From: Lepas anatifera
Lineage: Eukaryota > Arthropoda > Thecostraca > Lepadidae
DNA length: 64,000 nt
Assembly: GCA_034440635.1 (NCBI GenBank)
Contig: JAOTON010002266.1
Coordinates: forward strand, 186,001 to 250,000
Direction of reading: 5' to 3'
Numbering within the stretch: position 1 is the first letter of the stretch; each line of letters begins with the position of its first letter. Of this stretch, positions 31,780 through 42,957 are shown one piece after another. The position numbers and the translations under genes are program-made. The notes below the pieces were generated by a model that was given only the letters and a program-made list of their open reading frames with translations, did no database searches and was not told where the DNA came from.

Positions 31780-32454
31780 CTGGCCGAGGAAGGCAATGAT
31801 CAGGAAAAGAAGGATTGGAATTACAACCTTACTTTACCGTTTTGCTGGAAACTATACACATTGCACTTTTCCGAGTTAGTTTTAAGTTGGGGTTTTAATT
31901 TTTTGCGGTCGATAAATGAATGTAGGTTGCAAAGTACCAAAAATAGTAGTGATATGAACTACTTTAAGTGGACGCGTACGTTGCTGGAGATTAAATGCAA
32001 ATATGATCGGGGTCATTTTATAACAGTATGCAAAATTAGCAAGACGATTCTAGATTCATAGTTTACCTGAAAAATGTACAAAATTTGGGTAGTTTTGCCA
32101 GAGCAGCCCCTCGGTATTGAATGTTCTTTGTTTTACGCTTTTGTGCACCCAACTTATGTTTATAGGTACTGTCCAACCATTTTAACATTCACACCTGGAA
32201 CGAAATCGCATTATCGCGAATAATTTGATACAAATGGAAGGTAGAGATCGAAGTGCGAAATTCCTTTATCAGCGGGGAAATCGACCCTACTGATATTTAT
32301 ATTACATGATCAAGACACCTTTTTCTGATCCATTCACCTTGCCAGTTCATGGCATTGTACAACACTGGGTACCGGTCAAGGGGTACTATGAATAGGTGGT
32401 ACTGCCTATTTCCCTTTACAATCCTGATATAGGATCAGTACAAAAGGAATGGGG
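31780..32454. other. Unassigned sequence
   Basis: Would be intronic if the exon at 31664-31779 is real. No repeat or coding signal noted. Confidence 0.3.
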
Positions 32455-33190
32455 GGCCTAACATTTCTCACGCCCCATCCATTTTTCCCCGAATGTTGCA
32501 TGGGACCGGCCGCACGTTGCCCCGGGAAAACCACAGGGGGCCCGCAAGCATGGCAGGGGGCCGGTTTCGGCAACAGGGAGCACGGATACACCACCTGGGG
32601 CACGAAACTGCTCACAAATAAGGAACTTCTGCAAATACGCGACTAACAACAGCTTCAGTTTCTGCACGATATTCTTAGACCACAAGGGGCCCAGACAGAC
32701 CACATAGGGCCTGAGCACACCAAAGGGGCCGGGCAGACCACAGGGACCCAGAAAACCATAGGACGCCGGTAAGCCCAAAAGGGGCCCGAGCAGACCACAC
32801 ACAGCCAGCAATTTGGCTGGACTCTGCCCGATATATGCTGGGCTTTGACTGGGCAGAGCCCGCGTATATGGGCTCAGCCCAGGTCCGGCTCCGCTCCGTC
32901 TGGGCAGAGCCCATGGTCAAGCAAGACCGGGCTCTACCGCTCGGGCAAGTTGTCATCCCCCGACCTAATGTCGGGCTCAGCCCGAGTCTATGTGGCTCAG
33001 CTATGAGTCTTAGGGCTCGGGCAGAGCCCGACCCAGCCCGCTCTGGGCCCGGTCGGAATTGCTGGCTGGGCAGCGGGCCCGGGCAGACCACACGGGGCCT
33101 GGACAGATGAAAGGACCCGGGCAGACCACAGGGACCCGAGCTGAACACAGGGGCCGGGCTAACCACAGAGGGGCCCCAGTCTGGAAAGTA
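32455..33190. repeat. GC-rich minisatellite block 1
   Basis: Loose tandem units such as GGGGCCGGGCAGACCACAG (32680-32800, 33075-33175) flank a different block at 32820-33060. There GGGCTCAGCCC and GGGCAGAGCCC words alternate about every 20 bp. The 3' boundary is CTGGAAAGTATGGCAGCAGACC (33180-33201). The long minus-strand frames through it are repeat-borne. Confidence 0.7.
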
Positions 33191-33460
33191 TGGCAGCAGA
33201 CCTGACGAGTCCGCACCAGCCTTGTAGATTTTTCGCACCACCAGCAGCCTAAAATTCACACCAAGCATTGGTGAGAAATTTCATTGACCCGGAAATTTCG
33301 ATGTTTTTACCAGTTTCTCCCTTCTCAGATCTCTGTGGGTGTTTGATTTGAGCTCCCTCGCACCATACAGCAAAAGTGGGCACTTGTTTGCTCCAAAGTT
33401 CGAACCACCTGAAGGGTGTCCGCACCACGAGATCTCGCCAAAAGTGTCATACTTTGCAGA
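33191..33460. other. Spacer with array boundary modules
   Basis: Contains CGCACCA words and ends with CACCACGAGATCTCGCC followed by a CATACTTTGCAGACT boundary into the next array. The same boundary appears at 33995-34030. Confidence 0.5.
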
Positions 33461-33680
33461 CTCGGAGGGGCCCGGGCAAACCACAGAGGGCCCACGCAGA
33501 CAAAAGGGGCCCCGAATGGACAAAAGGGGGTCCGCAGAGACCACACAGAGGCCCGGACAGGCCAAAAGGGTTCCGGGAAAACCACAGGAGGCCCGGGCAG
33601 ACTACAAGGGGCTCGATCAGAACAAAATGGGCACTAGCAGACAAGGGGTCCGTGCAGACCAAATGGGACCCGGCCAGTCT
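33461..33680 (+). repeat. GC-rich minisatellite block 2
   Basis: About ten units of GGGGCCCGGGCAGACCACA type, 20-24 bp each. It is bounded left by TGTCATACTTTGCAGACT and right by AGTCTGCTAAGTATGGCA, which are inverted relative to each other. Confidence 0.75.
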
Positions 33681-34034
33681 GCTAAGTATGGCAGCAGGCC
33701 AGACGAGTCGCACCAGCCATCCAAAATTATCGCACCAGCAGCCCAAAAAAATTCTCACCAATCTGCCAGATACTAGGGAGAAAAACGCACACATTCCTAC
33801 CCACACGATGCAATACTACCTCTCTTATTAGTTAGTTAAGGACATTTTATAAGGCCCCCTCCTGTATCTTCCTAACTATTCAGTCATTTTTTTTTTAGTT
33901 TTCAGTGTCAACTTCCTCGCACCAGTCTTGCAAATTCGCACCAGGCTGATAAAATTCGCACCACTCGCTTCTGTCTCCAAGGGCACTCGCACCGACGAGA
34001 TCTCGTCGAAAATGCCATACTTTGCACACTGGGG
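33681..34034. other. Spacer between minisatellite blocks
   Basis: Repeats of the word (T)CGCACCAG(C) every 20-40 bp; no gene. Ends with the GAGATCTCG and CATACTTTGCACACT boundary. Confidence 0.45.
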
Positions 34035-34130
34035 CCCGGGCAGACCACAGGGGCCCAGACAGGCCACAGGGGGCCCGATCAGACCAATAAGGGCCCGGGA
34101 TACCACAGGGGCCCGCATGGCAAGCATGGC
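34035..34130 (+). repeat. GC-rich minisatellite block 3
   Basis: Four to five units of GGGGCCCGGGCAGACCACA type. Confidence 0.7.
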
Positions 34131-35228
34131 AGAGGCTGGTTGCAGTTACACGAGCCGCATCCATGGCAGGCCCGTCTGCATCCACAGGGTATTAACTACT
34201 GGGAGTAGGGACCGAGCTGCAGCCACCAGGGGGCGGGGCGAATGGGGTGGCCACCAGGGGGGGAGCGAATGGGGCAGCCACCCCTTAAACCCAAGAGCCT
34301 CTGAGGACGAAATGCCGCCCCCAAACCCTCCCCTCCCCCAGGATGCGACGATTGGTCGCCCTTTGGGTGAAAAGTGCGTCCTTCGGGTGGCTAAGTGGCG
34401 CCCTGTCCCCTGAGGCTTTGCCCCTCCCCTTACCCAAATTCTAGATACGTCACTGGCGGCCATAGGGGCAAAAGATTCTCCAAGTCTTGGTATTTAGCCA
34501 TCAGGGGAGCCGGACAGGGGATCATCACTCATTTGGGATTTAGCCCGACAGGAGCTAATAGCAAACAATCACTTCACTTGCCATTCAACACTGCGCATCG
34601 GAGCACGATTTGGATTGACACGAAAAGCCCAAACGTAAAATCCAAATCAGAGCCTAACGAAACTTTTCCAGAGTAGACACAAGCCGATTGAATCATAAGC
34701 ATGCCAATTTTACTGTTCAAGGCAAACTTTGTGCAAATCATTCGCCTCGGCGAATGCGACAAGAGAGCCAGGAGCATGCCTTAGCTTCCTTCGCGCTGCG
34801 CTGACAAGCCCGGGAAATTAAGAGGCTACCATTCGCCGGCGGAGCACATTATTTAACCCAGATTTGACGACAAGATTTGATACACTTTTTGACAGACAAA
34901 TTTAAGAGACTTAAATTTGTCTGTACTTAAAATTCCACTAGAACAAACAAAAATGGAAAACTTCATGCACATTTCTGACAAAAATGCCTAGAAATATATC
35001 AATGAAAAAAGTAGTGCCGGCGGAGAGATGCAAAAATAACAAACATGTCAATTTATTAAACCAGTACTTATCGGAACGGGCCCGGCTGCGCGCGGTGGGG
35101 GGTGGTGAACTACAGGGGGTCGTAAGCAAGGCAAGGAGCCCGGCTAGAGCCAGAGGAGGCCTGGATAGCCCAGAGGGAGCCTGAAATTATAGCACGGATT
35201 CCCGGATGCAGCGAAGTGGGAGGAGTGG
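34131..35228. other. Unassigned sequence with local repeats
   Basis: At 34218-34285 GGCCACCAGGGGG-CGAATGGGG occurs twice. A perfect hairpin is at 34892-34924. The remainder shows no gene or element. Confidence 0.4.
34892..34924. repeat. Perfect 15-bp inverted repeat, 3-nt loop
   Basis: ACAGACAAATTTAAG, AGA, CTTAAATTTGTCTGT. It is not followed by a T run on either strand and is not part of any element I could define. Confidence 0.95.
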
Positions 35229-35404
35229 AATCAGGGGCGGATTCAGGCCGATGGTGGGGGGAGGGGGGCAACGGGGCCCCAAATCGTGAAAAAAACATAT
35301 GGTTTTTGTTTGAAGAAAATCCGTAAAAATTGGTAAAATCGGGGGATTTGGGGAGGGCATCAAATCCCCCAATTTTACCTTTACCCCCCCTGGATCCGCT
35401 AGTG
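35229..35404. mobile_element. Possible short hAT-like MITE
   Basis: Ends CAGGGGCGGATTCAGG and CCTGGATCCGCTAGTG form an imperfect inverted pair around 175 bp containing AAATCCCCCAATTTTACC and its inverse. Target duplication not evident. Confidence 0.4.
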
Positions 35405-35690
35405 CTGTGGTTCCTTGCAGACCACAGGGACACGGACAAACCATAGGAGCCCGGGCAAATTGCAAGGGGCCGGGCAGACCGCAGGGGGCTGGGTAGACCA
35501 CAGGGGGCCCGAGCAGACCACAGAGGGCCCGGGCAGACTAAAAGGAGCCCAGACCGCCCACAAGGGGCGCGGGCAGACCACAGGGGCCCGGGCGGACCAC
35601 ACAGGACCCAGGCACACTACACAAAAGCCCATACCACCTACAAAGGCCCCGGGCAGACTAAAAGGGGCCAAGGCAGAATACAAGGAGCCC
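35405..35690 (+). repeat. GC-rich minisatellite block 4
   Basis: About a dozen 20-24 bp units of GGGGCCCGGGCAGACCACA type, with variants. Confidence 0.75.
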
Positions 35691-38260
35691 GGTTGCAGTC
35701 ACAGAGGAAACAAAAAGGTCTCGAGACTGCCAGAAATAGGGCCCTGGATGCAGTCAAAATGGGCCTGAGAATATCGTTAGGGGCCCGTTTGCGGACACAG
35801 CGATTATGGGTGGCCCTAAAGGGGACCGCACCCAAGCAAGCATGCCAGGGAGCCTGACCGCAGCCACAGCAAGCCCCGATAGACCACGGGGCCCCGCACT
35901 CATGGCAAGGGCCCGTCCGTGGCATTAGAGGACCCGCGCCTCCTGGACCACAGGGAGCCCGGTTGCAGTCACAGGTCCCGGTTGCAGTCACAGGGGGCCC
36001 GGGTGGATCACAGGCGCCCGGATGCGGTGACAGGGGCTCGGGCGGATCACAGAGGGCTCGGTTGCAGTCACAGGAGCCAGGGTGGATAACAGGGGTCCGG
36101 GTGGATTCCAGGGGCCCGGTTGCAGTCACAGGTGGCCCGGTTGGACCACAGGGAATCCGTTTGCAGTCACAGGGGGCCCGGGTGGATCTCAGGGGGCCCG
36201 GTTGCAGTCAAAGAGGGCCCGTGTGGATCACATGGGGCCCAGGATGGATCACAGGGGGCCCCAGGTGGATTACAGGTGGCCCGATTGCAGTCACAGGGGG
36301 CCTGGGTGGATCATAGTGGGCCCGGGTGGATCTTAAAGGGCCCGGTTGCAGTCATAGGGGGCCCGGTTGCAGTCACATAGTGCATGGTTGCAGTCACAGG
36401 GGCCCCGAGTGGATCACAGATGGCCCGGTTGCAGTCCCAGGGGGCCCGGGTGTATCACAGAGGGCCCGGTTGCAGTCACAGTGGGCCGGGTGGATTACAG
36501 GGGACCCGGTTGCAGTCACAGGTGGCCCGGTTGGACCACAGGGAATCCCTTTGCAGTCACAGGGGCCCGGGTGAATCTCAGGGGCCCCGGTTGCAGTCAA
36601 AGAGGGCCCGTGTGGATCACAGGGGGCCCAGGATGGATCACATGGGCCCCGGGTGGATCACAGGGGCCCCAGGTGGATTACAGGGGGCCCGGGTGGATCA
36701 CAGGGGGCCCCAGGTGGATTACAGGGGGCCCGGGTGGATCAAAGTGGGCCCGGTTGCAGTCACAGAGTGCCTGGTTGCAGTCACAGGGGCCCCGGGTGGA
36801 TCACAGATGGACCGGGTGTATCACAGGGGGCCCGGTTACAGTCACAGGGGGCCCGGTTGGATCATAGGGGGCCCGGTTGTAATTACAGGGGGCCCGCGTG
36901 GATCACATGCGGCCCGGTTTCAGTCACAGGGGGACTGGGTGGATCAAAGGGGGCCCGGTTGCAGTCACAGGGGCCCCGGGTGGATCACAGATAGCCCAGG
37001 TGCAGTCACAGGGGGCCCGGGTGGATGACAGGGGGCCCGGTTTCAGTCACAAGGGGCCCGGGTGGATCATAGATGGCCCGGTTGCAGTCACAGGGGGCCC
37101 GGATGGAGTCACAGGGGCCCGGGTGAATCATAGGGGCCCGATTGTAATTACAGGGGGCCCGGGCTGATCACAGATGGCCCGATCCCAGTCACAGGGGGCC
37201 CGGGTGGATGATAGGGGCCCGGTTGTAATCACAGGGAGCCCGGGTGGATTACAGGGGGCTCGGTTGCAGTCACAGATGGGCCGGGTGGATCACAGAGGGC
37301 CCGGTTGCAGTCACAGGGGCCCAGGTTGGATCACAGATGGCCCGGTTGCAGTCTCAGGGGGCCCGGTTGGAGTCACAGGGGCCCCAGGTGGATTACAGGG
37401 GGCTGGTTGCAGTCACAGGGGGCCCGGTTGCAGTCACAGAGTGCCTAGTTGCAGTCACAGGGGCCCCGGGTGGATTACAGATGGCCCGGTTGCAGTCACA
37501 GGGGGCCCGGGTGTATCACAGGGGGCCCGGGTGGATCATAGGGGGCCCGGTTGCAATTACAGGGGGCCCGGGTGGATCACATGGGGCCCGGTTGTAGTCA
37601 CAGGGGGCCCGAGTGGATTACAGGGGGCCCGGTTTCGGTCACAGGGGGCCCGGGTGGATCATAGATGGCACGCTTGCGTCACAGGTGGCCCGGTTGGAGT
37701 CACATGGGCCCGGGTGGATGATCTGGGGCCCGGTTACAATTAAAGGGGGCCCGGGTGGATCACAGAGGGTCCGGTTGCAGTCGCAGGGGACCGGGTGGAT
37801 CGCAGAGGGCCCGGTTGCAGTCACAGGGGCCCCGGTGGATCACAGTTGGCTCTGTCCTAGTCACAGGGGGCCCGGGTGTATCACAGGGGCCCGGGTGGAT
37901 GATAGGGGGCCCGGTTGTAATCACAGGGGCCCGGGTGTATCACAGGGGTCCGGGTGGATGATAGGGGGCCCGGTTGTAATCACAGGGAGCCCGGGTGGAT
38001 TACAGGGGGCCCGGTTGCAGTCACAGGTGGGCCGGGTGGATCACAGATGGCCCGGTTGTAGTCACAGGGAGCTCGGGTGGATGACAGGGGGCCCGATTGC
38101 AGTCACAGGGGCCCGGGTGGATCACAGGGGGCCCGGCTGGATCACAGGGGGCCCGGGTGGATCACAGAGGGCCCGGTTGGATGACAGGAGGCCCGAGACT
38201 GCCGGAATTAGGGGACCCGGCTGCAGTCAAAGTGGGCCTGAAAAAATATCGTTAGGGGAC
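35691..38260 (+). repeat. Large GC-rich minisatellite, two alternating spacers
   Basis: About 2.3 kb of clean array from 35930, preceded by a degenerate lead-in. The unit is a GGGGGCCC core followed by one of two spacers: GGTTGCAGTCACA or GGGTGGATCACA, each about 20-22 bp in total. The two spacers alternate irregularly. Local blocks repeat at larger scale: for example, the run with GGTTGGACCACAGGGAATCC appears at 36130 and 36530, about 400 bp apart. Frames up to 242 codons run through it only because the unit has few stops. Confidence 0.92.
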
Positions 38261-38733
38261 CCGGTTGCGGACACCGAGGTTAAAGGTGGCCCACAGGGCA
38301 CCCGCAAGCATGCCAGGGAGCCTGGCCTCAGCCAAAGCTAGCCCAAGTAGACCACTGGGGCCCGGAATCGTGGCAGGGGCCCGGCTTTGTCCGCAGGGGC
38401 CCGCAACTTGGGATTGGGGGGGCTCGTCGGGTCATTGGGGGGCTTCTCCGAGCATTGGGGGGCTCGAGCCCCCCAAATATATGGAAACTTGCGCCCCTGG
38501 CGAGTAAGCATTTATCTCTGCATGATAAATGTGTACCGATTTTTTTCAAAGTCGATACAGGTGTATTCGGGGACATTTCATGTCTTCAACCAGCCGATAA
38601 AAAAGTGATGATTTCTGTACAATTTGTCCTTAAAAGATCTTCTTAGACATCTCCCGTTGATGAAATTGACCCCGAAGAAGGGGCCCCCTCGACGAAAACG
38701 TTCCGTCACCACTAAACTGCCCGCCCCAATTGG
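38261..38733. other. Degenerate end of array and unassigned DNA
   Basis: 38261-38480 repeats the GGGGCCCGG motif in degraded form, then GGGGGCTCGAGCCCCCC. 38490-38733 has no recognisable feature. Confidence 0.4.
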
Positions 38734-39235
38734 GTGTTACTTTGGCCACGGGTACTGCAGTGTTACTTTGGAGCGGGTACTGCCCGCTTTAGTTGGGTGT
38801 TACTTTGGCCACGGGTACTGCAGTGTTACTCTGGCAGCGGGTACTGCCCGCCTCAGTTGGGTGTTACTTTGGCAGCGGGTACTGCCCGCTTCAGTTGGGT
38901 GTTACTTTGGCAGCGGGTACTGCCCGTCTCAGTTGGGTGTTACTTTGGCAGCGGGTACTGCCCGCCTCAGTTGGGTGTTACTTTGGCCACGGGTACTGCA
39001 GTGTTACTCTGGCAGCGGGTACTGCCCGCCTCAGTTGGGTGTTACTTTGGCAGCGGGTACTGCAGTGTTACTTTGGCAGCGGGTACTGCCTGCTTCAGTT
39101 GGGTGTTACTTTGGCAGCGGGTACTGCATGTGTTACTTTGGCAGCGGGTACTGCAGTGTTACTTTGGCAGCGGGTACTGCCCCTCAGGTGTTACTTTGGC
39201 AGCGGGTACTGCCTGCCTCAGTTGGATGTTTCTGG
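38734..39235 (+). repeat. Minisatellite, 26/38-bp units, 15 copies
   Basis: Each unit starts GTTACTTTGGCAGCGGGTACTG and ends either as CAGT (26 bp) or as CCCGCCTCAGTTGGGT (38 bp). I count 15 units. Long and short forms are mixed; the pair short-long recurs. The 274-codon frame through it is repeat-borne and not taken as a gene. Confidence 0.93.
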
Positions 39236-39438
39236 GGGTAACAGAGCGCAGTGGCGACCGCTGCCAGGGTAAACAGCCGGTGGGCGTGTCCATCACCTGG
39301 ATGCCGGCAGTACCGCCCACGCCTGACAGCTTGTCCGGGCGGCCCACCCGGCCCCGCCCACAAGATTACTCGGGATGTCTCCGTCCTATTCTTTTTCAAT
39401 ATTGGTCTTCTTATCGTTCTAATGATAACTTCTCAAGC
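39236..39438. other. Unassigned sequence
   Basis: GC-rich, no recognised feature. Confidence 0.3.
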
Positions 39439-39678
39439 TTAACCCGCGCCCCACCGGGGGTTCGGCGCCACCTTCGTCCCACCGGGGACGGGGGTCATCG
39501 ATGGCCCCCTCTAACTCTGACAATATGGTGGTTCGCGCAAATCTGCAAAGTGCATTAGAAAGCTGGCGTGAATTCAGTATGAAATTACTTTGCATGTTTC
39601 AGCGCTCAGGTTAATGGTTTGACCTCCAGAGGTCAATTTAGGTCGCGCTAGGCTATTTTCACAAAAAATATGCAATGC
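39439..39678 (-). mobile_element. Family D element (D2), partial
   Basis: TTAACCCGCGCCCCACCGGGG opens the element at 39439. It matches D1 (1894-2040) in reverse up to about 39590, then continues with GACCTCCAGAGGTCA and GGTCGCGC. It is cut at 39679 where A4 starts with TTAA. Confidence 0.6.
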
Positions 39679-41340
39679 TTAACACGCACATTGACGGGGG
39701 CCTGAGCCACCTTCGCTTTTAACGGGGGGGGGTACCCCCCCCTAAGATCTCGAGAACCACGGTACCTAGTGAAAAACGGTAAACGGTTTTGGGCAGCCCA
39801 TCCACTTCTCCATCGAAAATATTTGAACAATTTTTGTCAGGTCACATTTAGGGTCACGAGAGGTCAAAATATGCCGTCATTGGGATAACACGTAAATTAA
39901 CGTGTGCATTGACGGGGGCGGGTACCCCCCCCCTCGGGTTTTTCGGAAACAGCAGAAAAACGGCGGCGCGTAGCGCCGCCGTACTTGGCATATCTTTCCC
40001 TCATCATTTTTACAACTTTTGAGAAAATTTTAAGGCTAGGCCATCTCAGGTCAGGTCACCAGTACAGGCCAAGTAACCTGACCTCAAAAAAGTTTAAGAC
40101 AGCATAAGTCGGAGCAGGGTGAACTTATCCGATTGAAACTCAGATCACATAATGGGCCCACCGAGTTCTCTAAAATATGTTCCGGTATTTTTGATATCGA
40201 TGACCTAAGGTCAGGTACGAGGCATGACCTTTCCATTGGAAATACATAGGAAAAATGTTTTTTACTGAATAACTCGGTAACAGATGGTGATAGAGCGTTT
40301 ATTTTAGCTGCATTAGACTTGCCTTGGCTTTGCGGTTCTAATGATATGCAATTTATATAATTTGACCCTGACCTGACCTCAGGTCAGGTCAAATCCTTGA
40401 TCTGACCTAGCAAGGTCAAATTATATATCATTCGATTTGGCTTGCTGCGAGGATTTGTATGGTTCAAGTCGTTTGCTCTATCTTTATTTGTTCAGATGCA
40501 ATGGCCAAAAATTTAATTTACGTGTTATCCCTATGACGGCATGTTTTCACCTCTCGTGACCTTAAATGTGACCTGACAAAAAAATGGTTCAAATATTTTC
40601 GATTGAGAAGTAGATGGGCTACCCAACATTGTTTACCGTTTTTCGCTACCTAGCGTGGTTCTCGAGATCTTAGGGGGCGGGTACCCGCCCCCTCGTCAAA
40701 GCGAAGGTGGCTCAGACCCCTGGGGCATTCCAGGACAGATCGACCAAGGCTTGACACCACCATATCTAGAAAATATCTGAAACTTCGTATCCGGGGTAGT
40801 TTTGGGCCAGAAACACGCCTGTAAGAATCTTAGCCCCCTCCGACCAACGGTGACCGAGTTATAGCCCGAGGCATTTTCGGGAGGTCACCTTGTAGACTCA
40901 TCTTTGATGCTTCATAACTCAAAAACGCATTGCTTGATTAACAAGTTTTGTATATCATTAAACTCGTCTTGAACTATACTTTGTTTTGAAAAAAGAAAAT
41001 TTAAAAATTTGAAAATTTTTGACTTTTAATTTGTTTGACCTTTTCTTTTTTTACCTAGCTTGACCTTTTCGCAGTTGAAATTGCCCTTTTAGACACCTCA
41101 AAAATTTTTCTTCATAATATGTCTTTCGATAGAAAAAATAAAGAAAAATGCGTTTTTGCTATAAGTTCCAAATTTTTAGCACCTTAGGTAGGTATGCAGA
41201 CGGTTTTTTGACCACTGCGGTAGTACAGCCTTATGTTTAACGCCGCAAACAAAGCGATTGCTCTTGTAATCGGTTGTTTGCAATCGTATGGCATTGTTTT
41301 TACGAAATCCTCATCATGCAAGTGTCAAAATATATGAGAA

Positions 41341-42957
41341 TTAACATGCGCCCAGACAAGGGGGTGCGCAACCGGCCTCTTTAGGTTTCCACAGGAAAAA
41401 AACACCTTCGCGCAGCGCCACCGTACTTCATGTACCCCTAACTCGAAATTTTTGCAGCTTCTGGAAAAATTTTAGGTCTGGGTCATACCAGGTCAGACCG
41501 CCAACCCAGGTCAAGAGACCTAACCTCGAAAAAACTTTGGGAGGTGCATCAATAATATCAAATTTAGCCTATCGTGGTTAGATTCACATTACATAGTAAG
41601 GTCGCCGAGCAAGATAATATTTCGTAGCAGGATTTCTATATCGATAACCGGGAGCAGGGTCAGGGTCATGATCTTTCCATTAGAAATGCATGGGGCAATT
41701 GGTAAATTTTGAAAACTTGCGAGAATTGTCGAAAATTGCGATTTAGGTTTTATTTTTACGTTGTCGTGTCTGACTTGCCACTGCAGTTTGATAAATATTC
41801 TTTTTACCATACAGACCTAAGCCTGGCTCTAGGTCAAATCAAGTTAATTTTGACATTTGACCAGGCAATATTATAAGATACATAAGCCGTTTGGGCTCAA
41901 CAAGAGTGTTCCAATGGTGCTGAACATTTCTTTCTACGGCTCTCCTCTGTCACCTATTATGCCACAAAATTTAGGTTTCCACTTAGTTCCTGTAAGAAAT
42001 ACTGTGACCTCGAGCAACCTTAAAGGTGACACGACCAAACGATTGTATGTAACATATTCGGTAGTGATTAAAACTGGCTATTTAGCGGCACCACTCCCAG
42101 TGCACTGTGTCATTATTCATCTGGGATTCTGGGATCCGTGTCAGCTATGAAATGATCACCTTGTAAAAATATCATGAGGCAGCCTGTTCAGGTGACCAAG
42201 TCGTATGTGTTACAATTTCAGGACATTTTTTCGCATATATGAGCAGATTCAAATTACTTTTTGGGAATGAAAGCCTTTCAGACAAGTTTGTTCACATTGT
42301 ATGAATCCTCTCAAGTGTATGCTGTGCTGCACTGGGTCACCTTGTATCGATACTATTTTTCCATCTCCAGGAACGATGTAATTGTGTGAGTTAGTGGTGC
42401 TCATAGGATAAGTTATACTTGTTTCAATTATGGATAAAGTCGCAACATCTTTGTAAATTTTCATTTAAGGCTGAAAGGTCCATTATTAATAAGTTCATTT
42501 GCCCTCATCTCTCTTGAAACAATGGATCCCTTTCTATCACTTTTAATGGCTGCAATTTTTATTTTTATAAATATTGTCCAAGTTGTTCTCAGTTCAATTT
42601 TAGGAGTAGGTGTCTCACTAGAGTCATCAAGGGACTTTTACGGAGACCCCGACCCCACCACCCAAACGAGCAACTCCTACGATGAAGTGTTAATCAAGGA
42701 ACCAAAGTTGAAAGTCCCACAAGGCATAACGACGTCCGTCTACCTCAGGTCGCCCCCTCACCAGTCAGTTGCCAGCTGGCCTTCAGTATTTACGGTACCT
42801 ACCACCTCCCAGTTGACCTAAATTATTTTTCCAGAAGTTGAACAATGTTGTGATAGAGGTAGATTGAGTACGGTGTCGCTGCGCGAAGGTGTTTTTTTAC
42901 TACCTGTAGAGACCTGAGGAGGCCGGTTGCCCACCCCCTGGGGTGGGCGCGTGTTAA
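41341..42957. mobile_element. Family F TTAA element at the centre of E1, carrying a SINE
   Basis: A 1617-bp element with TTAA at both ends (41341-41344, 42954-42957). The left end TTAACATGCGCCCAG...GGTGCGCAACCGGCCTC and the right end GAGGCCGGTTGCCCACCCCCTGG...GCGCGTGTTAA are inverted. Inward, ACCTTCGCGCAGCG faces CGCTGCGCGAAGGT. The core resembles families A and G (GGTCAGACCGCC, GGTCATGATCTTTCCATTAGAAATGCATGGGG). Non-coding. Confidence 0.82.
42555..42795 (-). mobile_element. 5'-truncated SINE (type 1 body) inside F
   Basis: On the minus strand CAACTGACTGG, TTGTGGGAC, GGGTGGTGGGGTCGGGGTCTCCGT and CTGAGAACAACTTGGACAA match the 3' half of the SINE at 45371-45735. The tRNA head is missing. The plus-strand frame across it (42522-42821) is not a gene. 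Confidence 0.75.

Noticed and set aside
36082..38341. Plus-strand frames of 80-240 codons rich in Gly, Pro and Gln
   Set aside because: They are read-through of the GGGGGCCC minisatellite. Collagen-like composition is forced by the unit, and several phases are open at once.
38624..39558. 274- and 205-codon frames at the GTTACTTTGGCAGC repeat
   Set aside because: Repeat-borne; three plus-strand phases are open together and no start or splice context stands out.
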